This document shows, in pieces, positions 5,711-12,477 of a stretch of DNA of 22,893 nt. Made by a program: the position numbers and the translations under genes. Each line of letters begins with the position of its first letter. The first letter of the stretch is position 1. The notes below the pieces were generated by a model that saw only the letters and a list, made by a program, of their open reading frames with translations, made no database searches and was not told where the DNA came from. The stretch is from contig DIHI01000050.1 in the NCBI GenBank assembly GCA_002420085.1, positions 1 through 22,893 of the forward strand, in the 5' to 3' direction. Source of the stretch: Lysobacterales bacterium UBA5700 (lineage in GTDB: Bacteria > Pseudomonadota > Gammaproteobacteria > Xanthomonadales > Xanthomonadaceae).

Positions 5711-8392
5711 TCGGTCTGCCGGAGTCGCTCCGGCGGTGCGCCGGCCCGGCCAGTCCGGGTCGGCGTGCTGCCAGGCGCGATCGAGCAGTTCGCCGAGTGC
5801 CTTGGCGAGGTCGGTGCGGCCGGTGTGCTCGGCTACCTGCGATGCGCGTTGACAGGCACGATTGCTGGCCAGGATGTTGGGTACCAGCAGGGAAAAGCCG
5901 CTGCCCCACTCGCTGACGGCGGTTCGGCGATCGCGGCACAGACTCGCCAGTCGATCCAGGGCATCGGGCTGGTCTTGGGCAAGGTCGTATTCGGCGCGGG
6001 CGATCTCGCGTAGATAGAGGCTGCGGTCGAGGTAGAAGGTGTTGCCGGGAAGGCTCGCTTCATCCAGGTCCGGCTGGCTCGGTTTCAATCGCCAGCGCAA
6101 TGCGTCGAGCAGGGCGAGCCGCTCGAACGTCGGTGTGGCGAGGACACGCGGTGCCAGTATCCGATAGTGCCGATCGGCGAGTTGCAGGTGGCCGGTCTGG
6201 GCAGCCAGATTGGCGGCGATCAGCATGAGGCTTGGCAATCCGTCGATCGGGGTGAGCGGATTCGGATCGAGTTCGCCATGCAGCCGATCGAGGTAGGTCT
6301 CCAGTTCGGCGCCGACCGCGTCCGGACGGGTGTCGGCCAGAACGGCCAGGCGAGCCAACTCCATTCGGAGCGCGTTGGCCGGGTTGGCGCTGACGGCGGG
6401 ATTCTGGGCGAGCTCGGCCAGGGTCTGTTCCACGGCCCTTGCCTGGCCCAGGTCGGCCTGCACGGCGATCTTGCGCAGGGCCTTCCAGAACACGGTCGAG
6501 GCGATGTCGCGGCTGAGATCGACCGACAGGGTGGCGAGCGCCTGTTCGTGCTGACGCTGGGCCAGGTGCAGATCGACCGGGCCGTCGAACAGGTTGATTC
6601 CGCCGTGCGACAGGGCGCGGGCATAAAGTTCGGATGCCTGATCGAATTCGCCCAGGGCGGTGTACATGACGGCGGCATTCTGCATCGACAACGTGCGCAG
6701 CGGATGGCCGCTGTCGATCAGGTGGTTGAATTGCTCCAGGGCGGCGGCGTATCGGTATTCCTGCATCCAGTAGGCCGAGCCGAGGTTCTGCTGGCCAACC
6801 AGGTAGTCGGGATAGAGCGCGGCCAGTTGCCCCCAGCGCTCGATCATGGCGTCCGGTGAGTGCAGATTGGCCATCATGCCGTCCATGTGCAGGCGTTCAC
6901 GTTCCGACAGGCGCTCGCGGTTGCGATAGGCCGCTTCCAACGCGGCGCGTGATTTCTGTCGATCGTCACCCAGAAGATGCAGGCCCGCCAGTTTGGCGTG
7001 GGCGGCGGAGAAGTCAGGATCCAGTTCGATTGCCCGGTTGAACAGCATCAATGCCTTGCGCGGGTCGCCGGTGGCCATGGCATCGATCGCCAGCGAGTAG
7101 GCTTTCAGTGCCTCCAGATTGCCGGTGGTGACCCTGGCCAGCGGCGCGCTGCTGGCGGAAATGCTGGCCATCGATTCGCCCAGACGGGTGCGCAGGCGCG
7201 CCACCACGTCATCCATGGCCGGAAGCACGCCGTCCAGGCCGTCGCTGTCGGCACTCTCGCCGAATACGGTGGCGCCACTGCGCGGGTCGATCACTTCGAC
7301 GGTGAACCGGACTCGGCCGCCAACCTCGGCGATGGTCGGCAGGAACACGGCTCGGGCACCTTCGCGAACCGCAAGCTCGGTGCCGATTCGACGATCGATG
7401 TCGGCCGTGCCGGCGTTCATCCGTGCCAGGCTGGCATTGACCTGCAATTCCGGAATGAGGTTGATGAAGCGCGACTGCTCCAGTCCGACCCGCAGGGCGG
7501 TTTCCAGCGCGTCGTCGAACAGCGGTTCGGTGGTGTGGTTGATGAGGTCGCCGACCACCACCCAGTCGCGTTCGGCGAATGCCAGGGCCGGAGAGTCCCG
7601 GAGCAGCAGGTAGAACACGCCGGAAGCAATCAGGATCAGGGCGGCGATTTCGATCGCCAGGGTGGTTGGATGTCGCCACAGCGGCCGCTCGCGCTCGGCC
7701 TTGGGGCCGGAGATCGGGGCGCGCAGCGGTGAACTGCCGACCAGGCCGGCTTCGTACACTGGCATCGCTTCGGCGATGCCCTTGAAGCGATAGCGGCCGT
7801 GGTCGAGCCAGCGGACGGCTCCGAGGTCGGTCGGCAATTCGCCCTCGGCCCGTCGGGACAGGCCATAGGCGTGTTCGGACAGCAGAACCTGGCCGGGTCG
7901 GGCGAGACTGGTGAGACGAGCCGCCAGGGGCTTGGCCAGGCCCTCGACTTCGAGAGGCTTGGCGCCACGGGCGACATCGTCGTCGCTGTTTTCCCAGAGC
8001 ACGACTTCGCCGACATGGATGCCGATCCGTGCCCGCAGCAGGCGCTCGCCGTCGCGGCCGGAGCGCGCGAGTGCAAGCTGGTGTTCGAGTGCGAATGCGA
8101 CGGCGTCGATGGCCCGCTCGAACAGCACCAGGAAGCCATCGGTCTTGTCGATCTCGCGGCCATGGTGGCGCTGCATCAGATCGCGCGCCATGCGGTCGTG
8201 CTGGCGGATCAGGTCGGCGGCGCGCGCGTCGCCGAGCCGTTCGACCAGGGCGGTCGAGTCGGCGAGGTCGAGGCAGACCACGGCACTCATGCGCGTGGTG
8301 CTGGCGCCGCTCGGGTCGGTGGTCGTAGGGTCGGCAGATTCGATGGTCATGGGGTCGTCACCGGTTCCGCTGGCAGATTGGCAGGGGTGCAT
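5681..8392 (-). CDS. Membrane protein with divergent class III cyclase domain and TPR region (peptide modification system cyclase)
   Basis: The 903-residue protein has an N-terminal cytoplasmic class III nucleotide cyclase domain (about 35-215), one membrane segment (244-264, TLAIEIAALILIASGVFYLLL), then about 640 residues outside. These hold a possible FlgO/TolB-like nucleation domain (about 275-410) and TPR-type helical repeats from about 425. Cyclase signatures are CLDLADST (D42), DKTDGFLVLF (D85), RIGIHVGEVVLW (122-133) and AARLTSLARPGQVLLSE (157-173). The Asn that normally precedes AAR is replaced in KPLAAR (P155), while the following Arg (R159) is kept. Activity is therefore uncertain. 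The architecture matches the 'putative peptide modification system cyclase' family (TIGR04510 from memory), which accompanies a small peptide and a SagB-like dehydrogenase as seen here. The word cyclase refers to nucleotide cyclase homology, not peptide cyclisation. Starts at 8350 (M15) or 8290 (M35) are also possible; no candidate has a good ribosome binding site. Confidence 0.8.
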   Translation of the reverse strand: MHPCQSASGTGDDPMTIESADPTTTDPSGASTTRMSAVVCLDLADSTALVERLGDARAADLIRQHDRMARDLMQRHHGREIDKTDGFLVLFERAIDAVAFALEHQLALARSGRDGERLLRARIGIHVGEVVLWENSDDDVARGAKPLEVEGLAKPLAARLTSLARPGQVLLSEHAYGLSRRAEGELPTDLGAVRWLDHGRYRFKGIAEAMPVYEAGLVGSSPLRAPISGPKAERERPLWRHPTTLAIEIAALILIASGVFYLLLRDSPALAFAERDWVVVGDLINHTTEPLFDDALETALRVGLEQSRFINLIPELQVNASLARMNAGTADIDRRIGTELAVREGARAVFLPTIAEVGGRVRFTVEVIDPRSGATVFGESADSDGLDGVLPAMDDVVARLRTRLGESMASISASSAPLARVTTGNLEALKAYSLAIDAMATGDPRKALMLFNRAIELDPDFSAAHAKLAGLHLLGDDRQKSRAALEAAYRNRERLSERERLHMDGMMANLHSPDAMIERWGQLAALYPDYLVGQQNLGSAYWMQEYRYAAALEQFNHLIDSGHPLRTLSMQNAAVMYTALGEFDQASELYARALSHGGINLFDGPVDLHLAQRQHEQALATLSVDLSRDIASTVFWKALRKIAVQADLGQARAVEQTLAELAQNPAVSANPANALRMELARLAVLADTRPDAVGAELETYLDRLHGELDPNPLTPIDGLPSLMLIAANLAAQTGHLQLADRHYRILAPRVLATPTFERLALLDALRWRLKPSQPDLDEASLPGNTFYLDRSLYLREIARAEYDLAQDQPDALDRLASLCRDRRTAVSEWGSGFSLLVPNILASNRACQRASQVAEHTGRTDLAKALGELLDRAWQHADPDWPGRRTAGATPADRSLDQEDPEA

Positions 8393-8516
8393 CCTGGGCC
8401 GCGCGCCGGTTCATGATACGTCGATGCGAGAGCGGCTCGGTTCGCTCCGATGCTGGACTGTCCTGAACATCGGGGCCGGCTATGAGTCGGCCGGCAGCTA
8501 TGCGGTCGGGTCGGGC

Positions 8517-9560
8517 TCAGTACAGTGACCAGCCGTCGCCACCCTGGGCCTTGACGCGATACAGCGCGGTATCGGCGTGACTGTAGCAGACCGCCCACTC
8601 CTCGCTGGGATCGGCCAGGCAGCCGCCGACGCTGACACTGGGCCGCAGGCCCGGTGCGCCCTCGACGAGTTGCATCTGGCGCACCATCGCGACCAGTCGG
8701 GCCGCACGCTCGGCCAGTTGCTCGGGATCGCTGGCGACCAGCAGCAAGGCGAACTCATCGCCGCCGAGTCGGCATGGCAGGTCATCGCTGCCGGCGGCCC
8801 GACGCAGGCAGTCGGCGACCCCCTGCAGAACCCGATCGCCGACCAGATGGCCGTTACGGTCGTTGATCTGCTTGAAGTGATCGACATCGACCAGCAGCAG
8901 ACCAAGCCGTCGCTCGGGCTGTGGTGGGTGTTCGCGCAGGCTTTCCAGGTGCTGGTAGAGGCCGCGGCGGTTGGCCAGGCCGGTCAGTTCGTCGCTGATC
9001 GAGAGTCGGCGCGCGGCGCCCAGTTCACCGCGGGTTCGGCGCAGCGAGTCGAGGGTCTGCATCAGCTCTTCGTTGCGCCGACGCAGGTTCTGGATCAGGT
9101 GCTGTTCGCTGGCGACCAGGTAGGAGAACGAGCGCAGCATGAAGCGGGCGAGCACCTCCGGAGACGAGGCCAGCAGCCGCTCGAAGTCATCGCGATCGAC
9201 CACCCGCAGGCGGGCCGGTTCGAGCGCGGTGGCATTGGCCATGCGGCCGTGTTCGCCGATGAACAGTGCCAGTTCGCCGAAGTATTCCTGTGCCTCGATG
9301 TACTTGCGCGGCAGGTCGTCGCCGAAATCGAGTTCGATCCGACCGGATTCGACCACGAACATGTGGCGACCGGCTTCGCCACGCCGAAACAGGGTCTGGC
9401 CGGTGGCCACCAGAATCGGTTCGCCGGTACCCAGGAACAGATCGAACTCGATGGCCGACAGTTGTCGGGGCAAAAGGGTCATGCGCGGCGGCGGCACGGC
9501 TCCGAAGCGATCGGCGCCATGCTGCGGATCGATGGTGCGGGCGTTTTCTGTTCCTGGCAC
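8517..9560 (-). CDS. Diguanylate cyclase with N-terminal cNMP-binding domain
   Basis: The product (347 residues from the GTG at 9560) makes c-di-GMP from GTP. A cNMP-binding beta-roll (about 38-132) contains GQTLFRRGEAGRHMFVVESGRIEL and a phosphate-binding cassette GELALF...GRMANAT that keeps the key Gly-Glu and Arg. A coiled-coil linker follows (about 152-187, LRRRNEELMQTLDSLRRT). The GGDEF domain starts at DELTGLANRRGL, with metal-binding DVDHFKQIND and RLGGDEF (GGDEF at 266-270). The residues where the inhibitory RxxD site would be read GSDD, so product inhibition at that site is not expected. The GTG start is preferred because GGGGAGAG lies 7 bases upstream (plus 9568-9575). The longer frame from ATG 9764 adds 68 Pro-rich residues and overlaps the exonuclease gene. 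It is followed on the same strand by the cyclase-like gene. Confidence 0.9.
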   Translation of the reverse strand: MPGTENARTIDPQHGADRFGAVPPPRMTLLPRQLSAIEFDLFLGTGEPILVATGQTLFRRGEAGRHMFVVESGRIELDFGDDLPRKYIEAQEYFGELALFIGEHGRMANATALEPARLRVVDRDDFERLLASSPEVLARFMLRSFSYLVASEQHLIQNLRRRNEELMQTLDSLRRTRGELGAARRLSISDELTGLANRRGLYQHLESLREHPPQPERRLGLLLVDVDHFKQINDRNGHLVGDRVLQGVADCLRRAAGSDDLPCRLGGDEFALLLVASDPEQLAERAARLVAMVRQMQLVEGAPGLRPSVSVGGCLADPSEEWAVCYSHADTALYRVKAQGGDGWSLY

Positions 9561-9569
9561 GTTACGGCT

Positions 9570-9593
9570 CTCCCCAGCGCCGGTGCGGGGGAG
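9570..9593 (-). promoter_or_regulatory. Hairpin covering the ribosome binding site of the GGDEF gene
   Basis: In the minus-strand transcript, CTCCCC (plus 9593-9588) can pair with GGGGAG (plus 9575-9570), with two further GC pairs after one mismatch. The 3' arm is the Shine-Dalgarno sequence of the GTG at 9560. The same element supports choosing that GTG. Closing this stem would hide the ribosome binding site, so it could limit or regulate translation. The pairing is visible; regulation is inference. Confidence 0.4.
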
Positions 9594-9703
9594 TTTAACC
9601 TGAACCGGGAGGAGTGGGGGGCCGGGACTGGCAACCTGGGGTTCGGGCGCCGGGAGCGGCCCGTGCGGCGCCGGGTCGAGCGCGTCGGGCGATCGGGGGC
9701 GGT

Positions 9704-10336
9704 TCACCGCAGTCGGCTGGTCTGGTTCGAGCCGGTGCGATCGGCTTGCAAGGCCAGCCAGCACATCGCTACGGTCAGGGCGTCGCCGAGTGCGCTGTGG
9801 CGTTCGAGGATCGGTACGTCCAGGGCGCGGGCAATCGAGTCGAGGTCGAGCCTGGGTTCGGTTTCCGGATGCCGTCGGCGCTGACGGGCGGCGTACTCGA
9901 ACCCGATGTCGATCCGGCGATTGACCAGGGTGAAGCCGGTCAGGGCGCGGGTCGGGCCGGCCAGCATGGCCAGGTCGAAGCGGATGCAGTAGCCGAGCAG
10001 CGGCCGGTTGCCGAGCCAGGTGAGGAAATCCGGCAGAAGGGTCTCCAGGCGCGGGGCGTCGATCAGGTCGCTGGGCCGAAGCCGATGGTGCCGGATCGAG
10101 TCGATGCCGAAGCTGCGGCCGGGGTTGACCAGCCGGGTGTAGCGCTCCGACAGCCGGATGCGGCCGTCGCGGATCGGTACGGCGGCCAGGGCGACGATTC
10201 GATCGTGGCGGGGGTCGAGGCCGGTGGTTTCGAGGTCGAGCGAGACCTGTTCGTCACCGGGGTGGGGGTCGAGCAGGCCGCGCCACGGCCCTCGTCCGTG
10301 CCTGCGTCGCAACCACCAGCGCATCATCGCCGACAT
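9704..10336 (-). CDS. DEDDh 3'-5' exonuclease (DNA polymerase III epsilon-like)
   Basis: A 210-residue single-domain exonuclease of the DnaQ fold. The catalytic residues are visible in order: SLDLETTGLDP with D34 and E36 (Exo I), GYCIRFDLAML with D121 (Exo II), and ERHSALGDALTV with H180 and D185 (Exo III, DEDDh type). An N-terminal basic stretch (MRWWLRRRHGR) precedes the domain. It follows the cNMP-CBS-DUF294 gene with a single base between stop and start (TGA-C-ATG), so the two are very probably co-transcribed and translationally coupled. The pair is common in proteobacteria, often near acetate transporter genes. It is too short and in the wrong context to be the replicative epsilon subunit; its substrate is unknown. 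Confidence 0.9.
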   Translation of the reverse strand: MSAMMRWWLRRRHGRGPWRGLLDPHPGDEQVSLDLETTGLDPRHDRIVALAAVPIRDGRIRLSERYTRLVNPGRSFGIDSIRHHRLRPSDLIDAPRLETLLPDFLTWLGNRPLLGYCIRFDLAMLAGPTRALTGFTLVNRRIDIGFEYAARQRRRHPETEPRLDLDSIARALDVPILERHSALGDALTVAMCWLALQADRTGSNQTSRLR

Positions 10337-10337
10337 G

Positions 10338-12182
10338 TCAGAGCTTCAGGTGCAGGGCTTCGGCGAGGAAGCCGTTGAACGATTTGACCACCCGCAGGGC
10401 GTCGCGCAGCCATTCGCGATCGAGGGTGCCGAGCGTGGCGGCAACGATCCGGTTGTCTGGCGGTTCGCCATGGGTGAGGGCGTCGAGCTGGCGGTTCAGC
10501 CGCAATCGCTGGAGCACCGCCATGGCCTGGGCGAGGTCGTGGCCGAGCGATTCCGGCAGGACGCCGGCCTCGACCAGGGCCTGGCAACGATCAAAGCTGT
10601 TGCGGCGGCCGATGCCATGCTTGAGGGCCAGTACCCGCAGGCCGTGAACCAGGGGGAACAGGCCTCCTTTCTTGATGTCGGTGCCGTCCCGGTCGCCCTT
10701 GACCTGGCCGAACAAGGTGAGTGCCGGTCCGAAGCGCACCGCAGGTTCGGCCAGTTGCCGGATCAGGATGTCGTCGCGGCCCAGCGCCAGCAGGGCTTCG
10801 GCGAGCGGTTGGAACAGCGATTCCCGGCCGGCGATGAACCGGGCATCGAGCACGATCGACAGGTCCAGCATGGCCTGGCCGTCCGGGTTTCGATGCCAGC
10901 GCTCGATCCGTTCCAGCCAGCCTCCGACGGTCATCCGCCAATGCCGGTTGCTGACCATCACGGCGCCGGGGCAGGGCGGGTAGCCGACCTCGGCCAGGGC
11001 GGCGCTGAAGCGGGCCATGGCGGCGTCGAGCCCGCCCTGGTCGTGGTCCGGCCAGTCGAGGCTGTCGGCGATGATCAAGGCGTTGTCCTGGTCGGTCTTG
11101 AGGATCTGCTCGCGTCGGCCTTCACTGCCCAGAACCAGCAGGCACAGATGATCGCGATGGCGCTCCGGGACGATCGACTCGAAGATTCGGCGCATGATCC
11201 GCCCGTTCAGTGCGCTGACCATTTCCATCAGGTAGCTCACCCGTGCGCCCTGGGCATTGAGGGTGCGGACCAGTTCGGTCAGGCCCTGTGCGGCATCGGC
11301 GACCTCGGCGAGTGTGCGCGCACGCGCCAGGCGCAGGCTGATCAGGTGCGAGGTGCTGGCGTAGTGGGCCAGCACTTCGGCCATCCCCAGGGTGCCGATG
11401 ATCCGTTCACCATCACGCACGGCCACCCGTTCGATGTGCCGCTCGGTCATCGTGACCAGGGCCTGGAACAGCGCGTCCTGGGCACGGACGGTGATCAATG
11501 GCCGACTGGCCAGGTCGGCGATCGGGCTGTCGCAGGGGCGGCGGTGCAGGGCCAGGGCATCCAGCAGGTCGGTGCGGGTGACGATGCCGAGTTCGTGCTG
11601 GTCGGCATCGGCGGCGACCATCAGGCAATCGACTCGTTGCGAGCGCATCCGGTCGCAGGCGTCGGCGATGCCGGTCGTGTCGGGGACGGTCACGGCCGGT
11701 GCCAGTTGGGCATCGCCGACTCGGGTCAGCATCAGCCGGCCGAGTTCGCTGGGCTGCGGATTGTCGGCGAGTTGCTGCTTGACCGCAAGCCCTTCGTGAA
11801 ACCAGGCGGCGAAGCGCGGGTTGTCTGTCAGCAGGCGTTTGAATACGGCAGCGGGAATCTGGAAACAGAGGGTGTCTTCCAGTGCGCGGTAGCCGTGCCG
11901 GGCTCGGCCGATGATCACGGCGAAGGCGCCGAACACCTCGCCGGGACCGAAGTCTGCGAACCGGTGCTCTTCGCCCTCGCGCCGCTCGAAGGCGAGCACC
12001 CGGCCCTTGAGCACCACGAAGAAGTGCTCGGAGGCCCGGCCCTGTTCGATCAGCACGGTGTCGATCGGGAAGTAGCCGAGATCGACCGCTGCCAGCAGGC
12101 GCTGACGCGATCCGGCGTCAAGCAGGTCGAACGGCGGTGCGTCGAGGTCGAGGCCGGGCAGGGATTCGCTCACGGGACTCAT
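10338..12182 (-). CDS. cNMP-binding / CBS / DUF294 nucleotidyltransferase-like protein
   Basis: A 614-residue protein with a cNMP-type beta-roll (about 17-138), a CBS pair (about 150-213 and 219-278, including GIVTRTDLLDAL and IIGTLGMAEVLAHY) and a DUF294 nucleotidyltransferase-like domain. The last carries GSEGRREQ (352-359) and TDQDNALI (363-370), followed by a C-terminal helical DUF294_C region (GGLFPLVHGLRVLALKHGI). This resembles a fused GlnD-like transferase with nucleotide-sensing domains; its target is unknown. In the cNMP domain the cassette reads FGAFAV rather than FGELAL, so the usual phosphate-binding Glu is missing and cNMP binding is doubtful. The ATG at 12182 gives the family's usual length. 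The frame is open to an ATG at 12383, which would run into the divergent regulatory region. It is the first gene of a minus-strand run with the exonuclease directly behind it. Confidence 0.88.
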   Translation of the reverse strand: MSPVSESLPGLDLDAPPFDLLDAGSRQRLLAAVDLGYFPIDTVLIEQGRASEHFFVVLKGRVLAFERREGEEHRFADFGPGEVFGAFAVIIGRARHGYRALEDTLCFQIPAAVFKRLLTDNPRFAAWFHEGLAVKQQLADNPQPSELGRLMLTRVGDAQLAPAVTVPDTTGIADACDRMRSQRVDCLMVAADADQHELGIVTRTDLLDALALHRRPCDSPIADLASRPLITVRAQDALFQALVTMTERHIERVAVRDGERIIGTLGMAEVLAHYASTSHLISLRLARARTLAEVADAAQGLTELVRTLNAQGARVSYLMEMVSALNGRIMRRIFESIVPERHRDHLCLLVLGSEGRREQILKTDQDNALIIADSLDWPDHDQGGLDAAMARFSAALAEVGYPPCPGAVMVSNRHWRMTVGGWLERIERWHRNPDGQAMLDLSIVLDARFIAGRESLFQPLAEALLALGRDDILIRQLAEPAVRFGPALTLFGQVKGDRDGTDIKKGGLFPLVHGLRVLALKHGIGRRNSFDRCQALVEAGVLPESLGHDLAQAMAVLQRLRLNRQLDALTHGEPPDNRIVAATLGTLDREWLRDALRVVKSFNGFLAEALHLKL

Positions 12183-12366
12183 GCGCCGCACCCGATGGCT
12201 GCACTGAGTCGGCCGGCCGTCGAGCGACAGCAGGCTGGCCGCGCCGGGCAGGCAGGTTCGGGCGACGGGTTGGCCGAAGGCAAGGCAGTGCGCGCGGGGG
12301 GCATGGTGGCGATCCAGGGTGTCATCCAGGGTGCCATGTCGCGATCGGGCCGTCACTTCGACTTTC

Positions 12367-12388
12367 GCCGCATGCCGGTACATGCGGC
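12367..12388. promoter_or_regulatory. Perfect 8-base inverted repeat, candidate operator
   Basis: The half-sites GCCGCATG (12367-12374) and CATGCGGC (12381-12388) are perfectly complementary and separated by CCGGTA. They lie in the 292-base region between the divergent DUF294 gene (start 12182) and the histidine kinase gene (start 12475). The size and symmetry fit a binding site for a dimeric regulator, though an RNA hairpin is possible. A TATCAT at 12439-12444 could be the -10 box of the kinase gene, but no clear -35 box is visible. Nothing else in this gap is recognisable. Confidence 0.4.
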
Positions 12389-12460
12389 TGCGTGGGTCGA
12401 GCCGAGCGGTCGATGCCCGGTCGCACCACGCTGCGGGCTATCATCGGCCAGGCACCCGGT

Positions 12461-12477
12461 GGGGAGGGATTTCGGTG
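12461..12477 (+). promoter_or_regulatory. Ribosome binding site deciding the GTG start of the histidine kinase
   Basis: GGGGAGGG (12461-12468) lies 6 bases before the GTG at 12475. The encoded protein then begins directly with the first membrane helix. The frame is open to an ATG at 12319, but the added residues are basic and low in structure and no comparable ribosome binding site precedes them. Confidence 0.7.

Noticed and set aside
9561..9764. A longer GGDEF protein from the ATG at 9764
   Set aside because: The added 68 residues are Pro-rich without a domain, overlap the exonuclease gene, and a better ribosome binding site precedes the GTG at 9560.
12183..12383. A longer DUF294 protein from the ATG at 12383
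   Set aside because: The extra 67 residues have no domain character and cover the divergent regulatory region with its inverted repeat.
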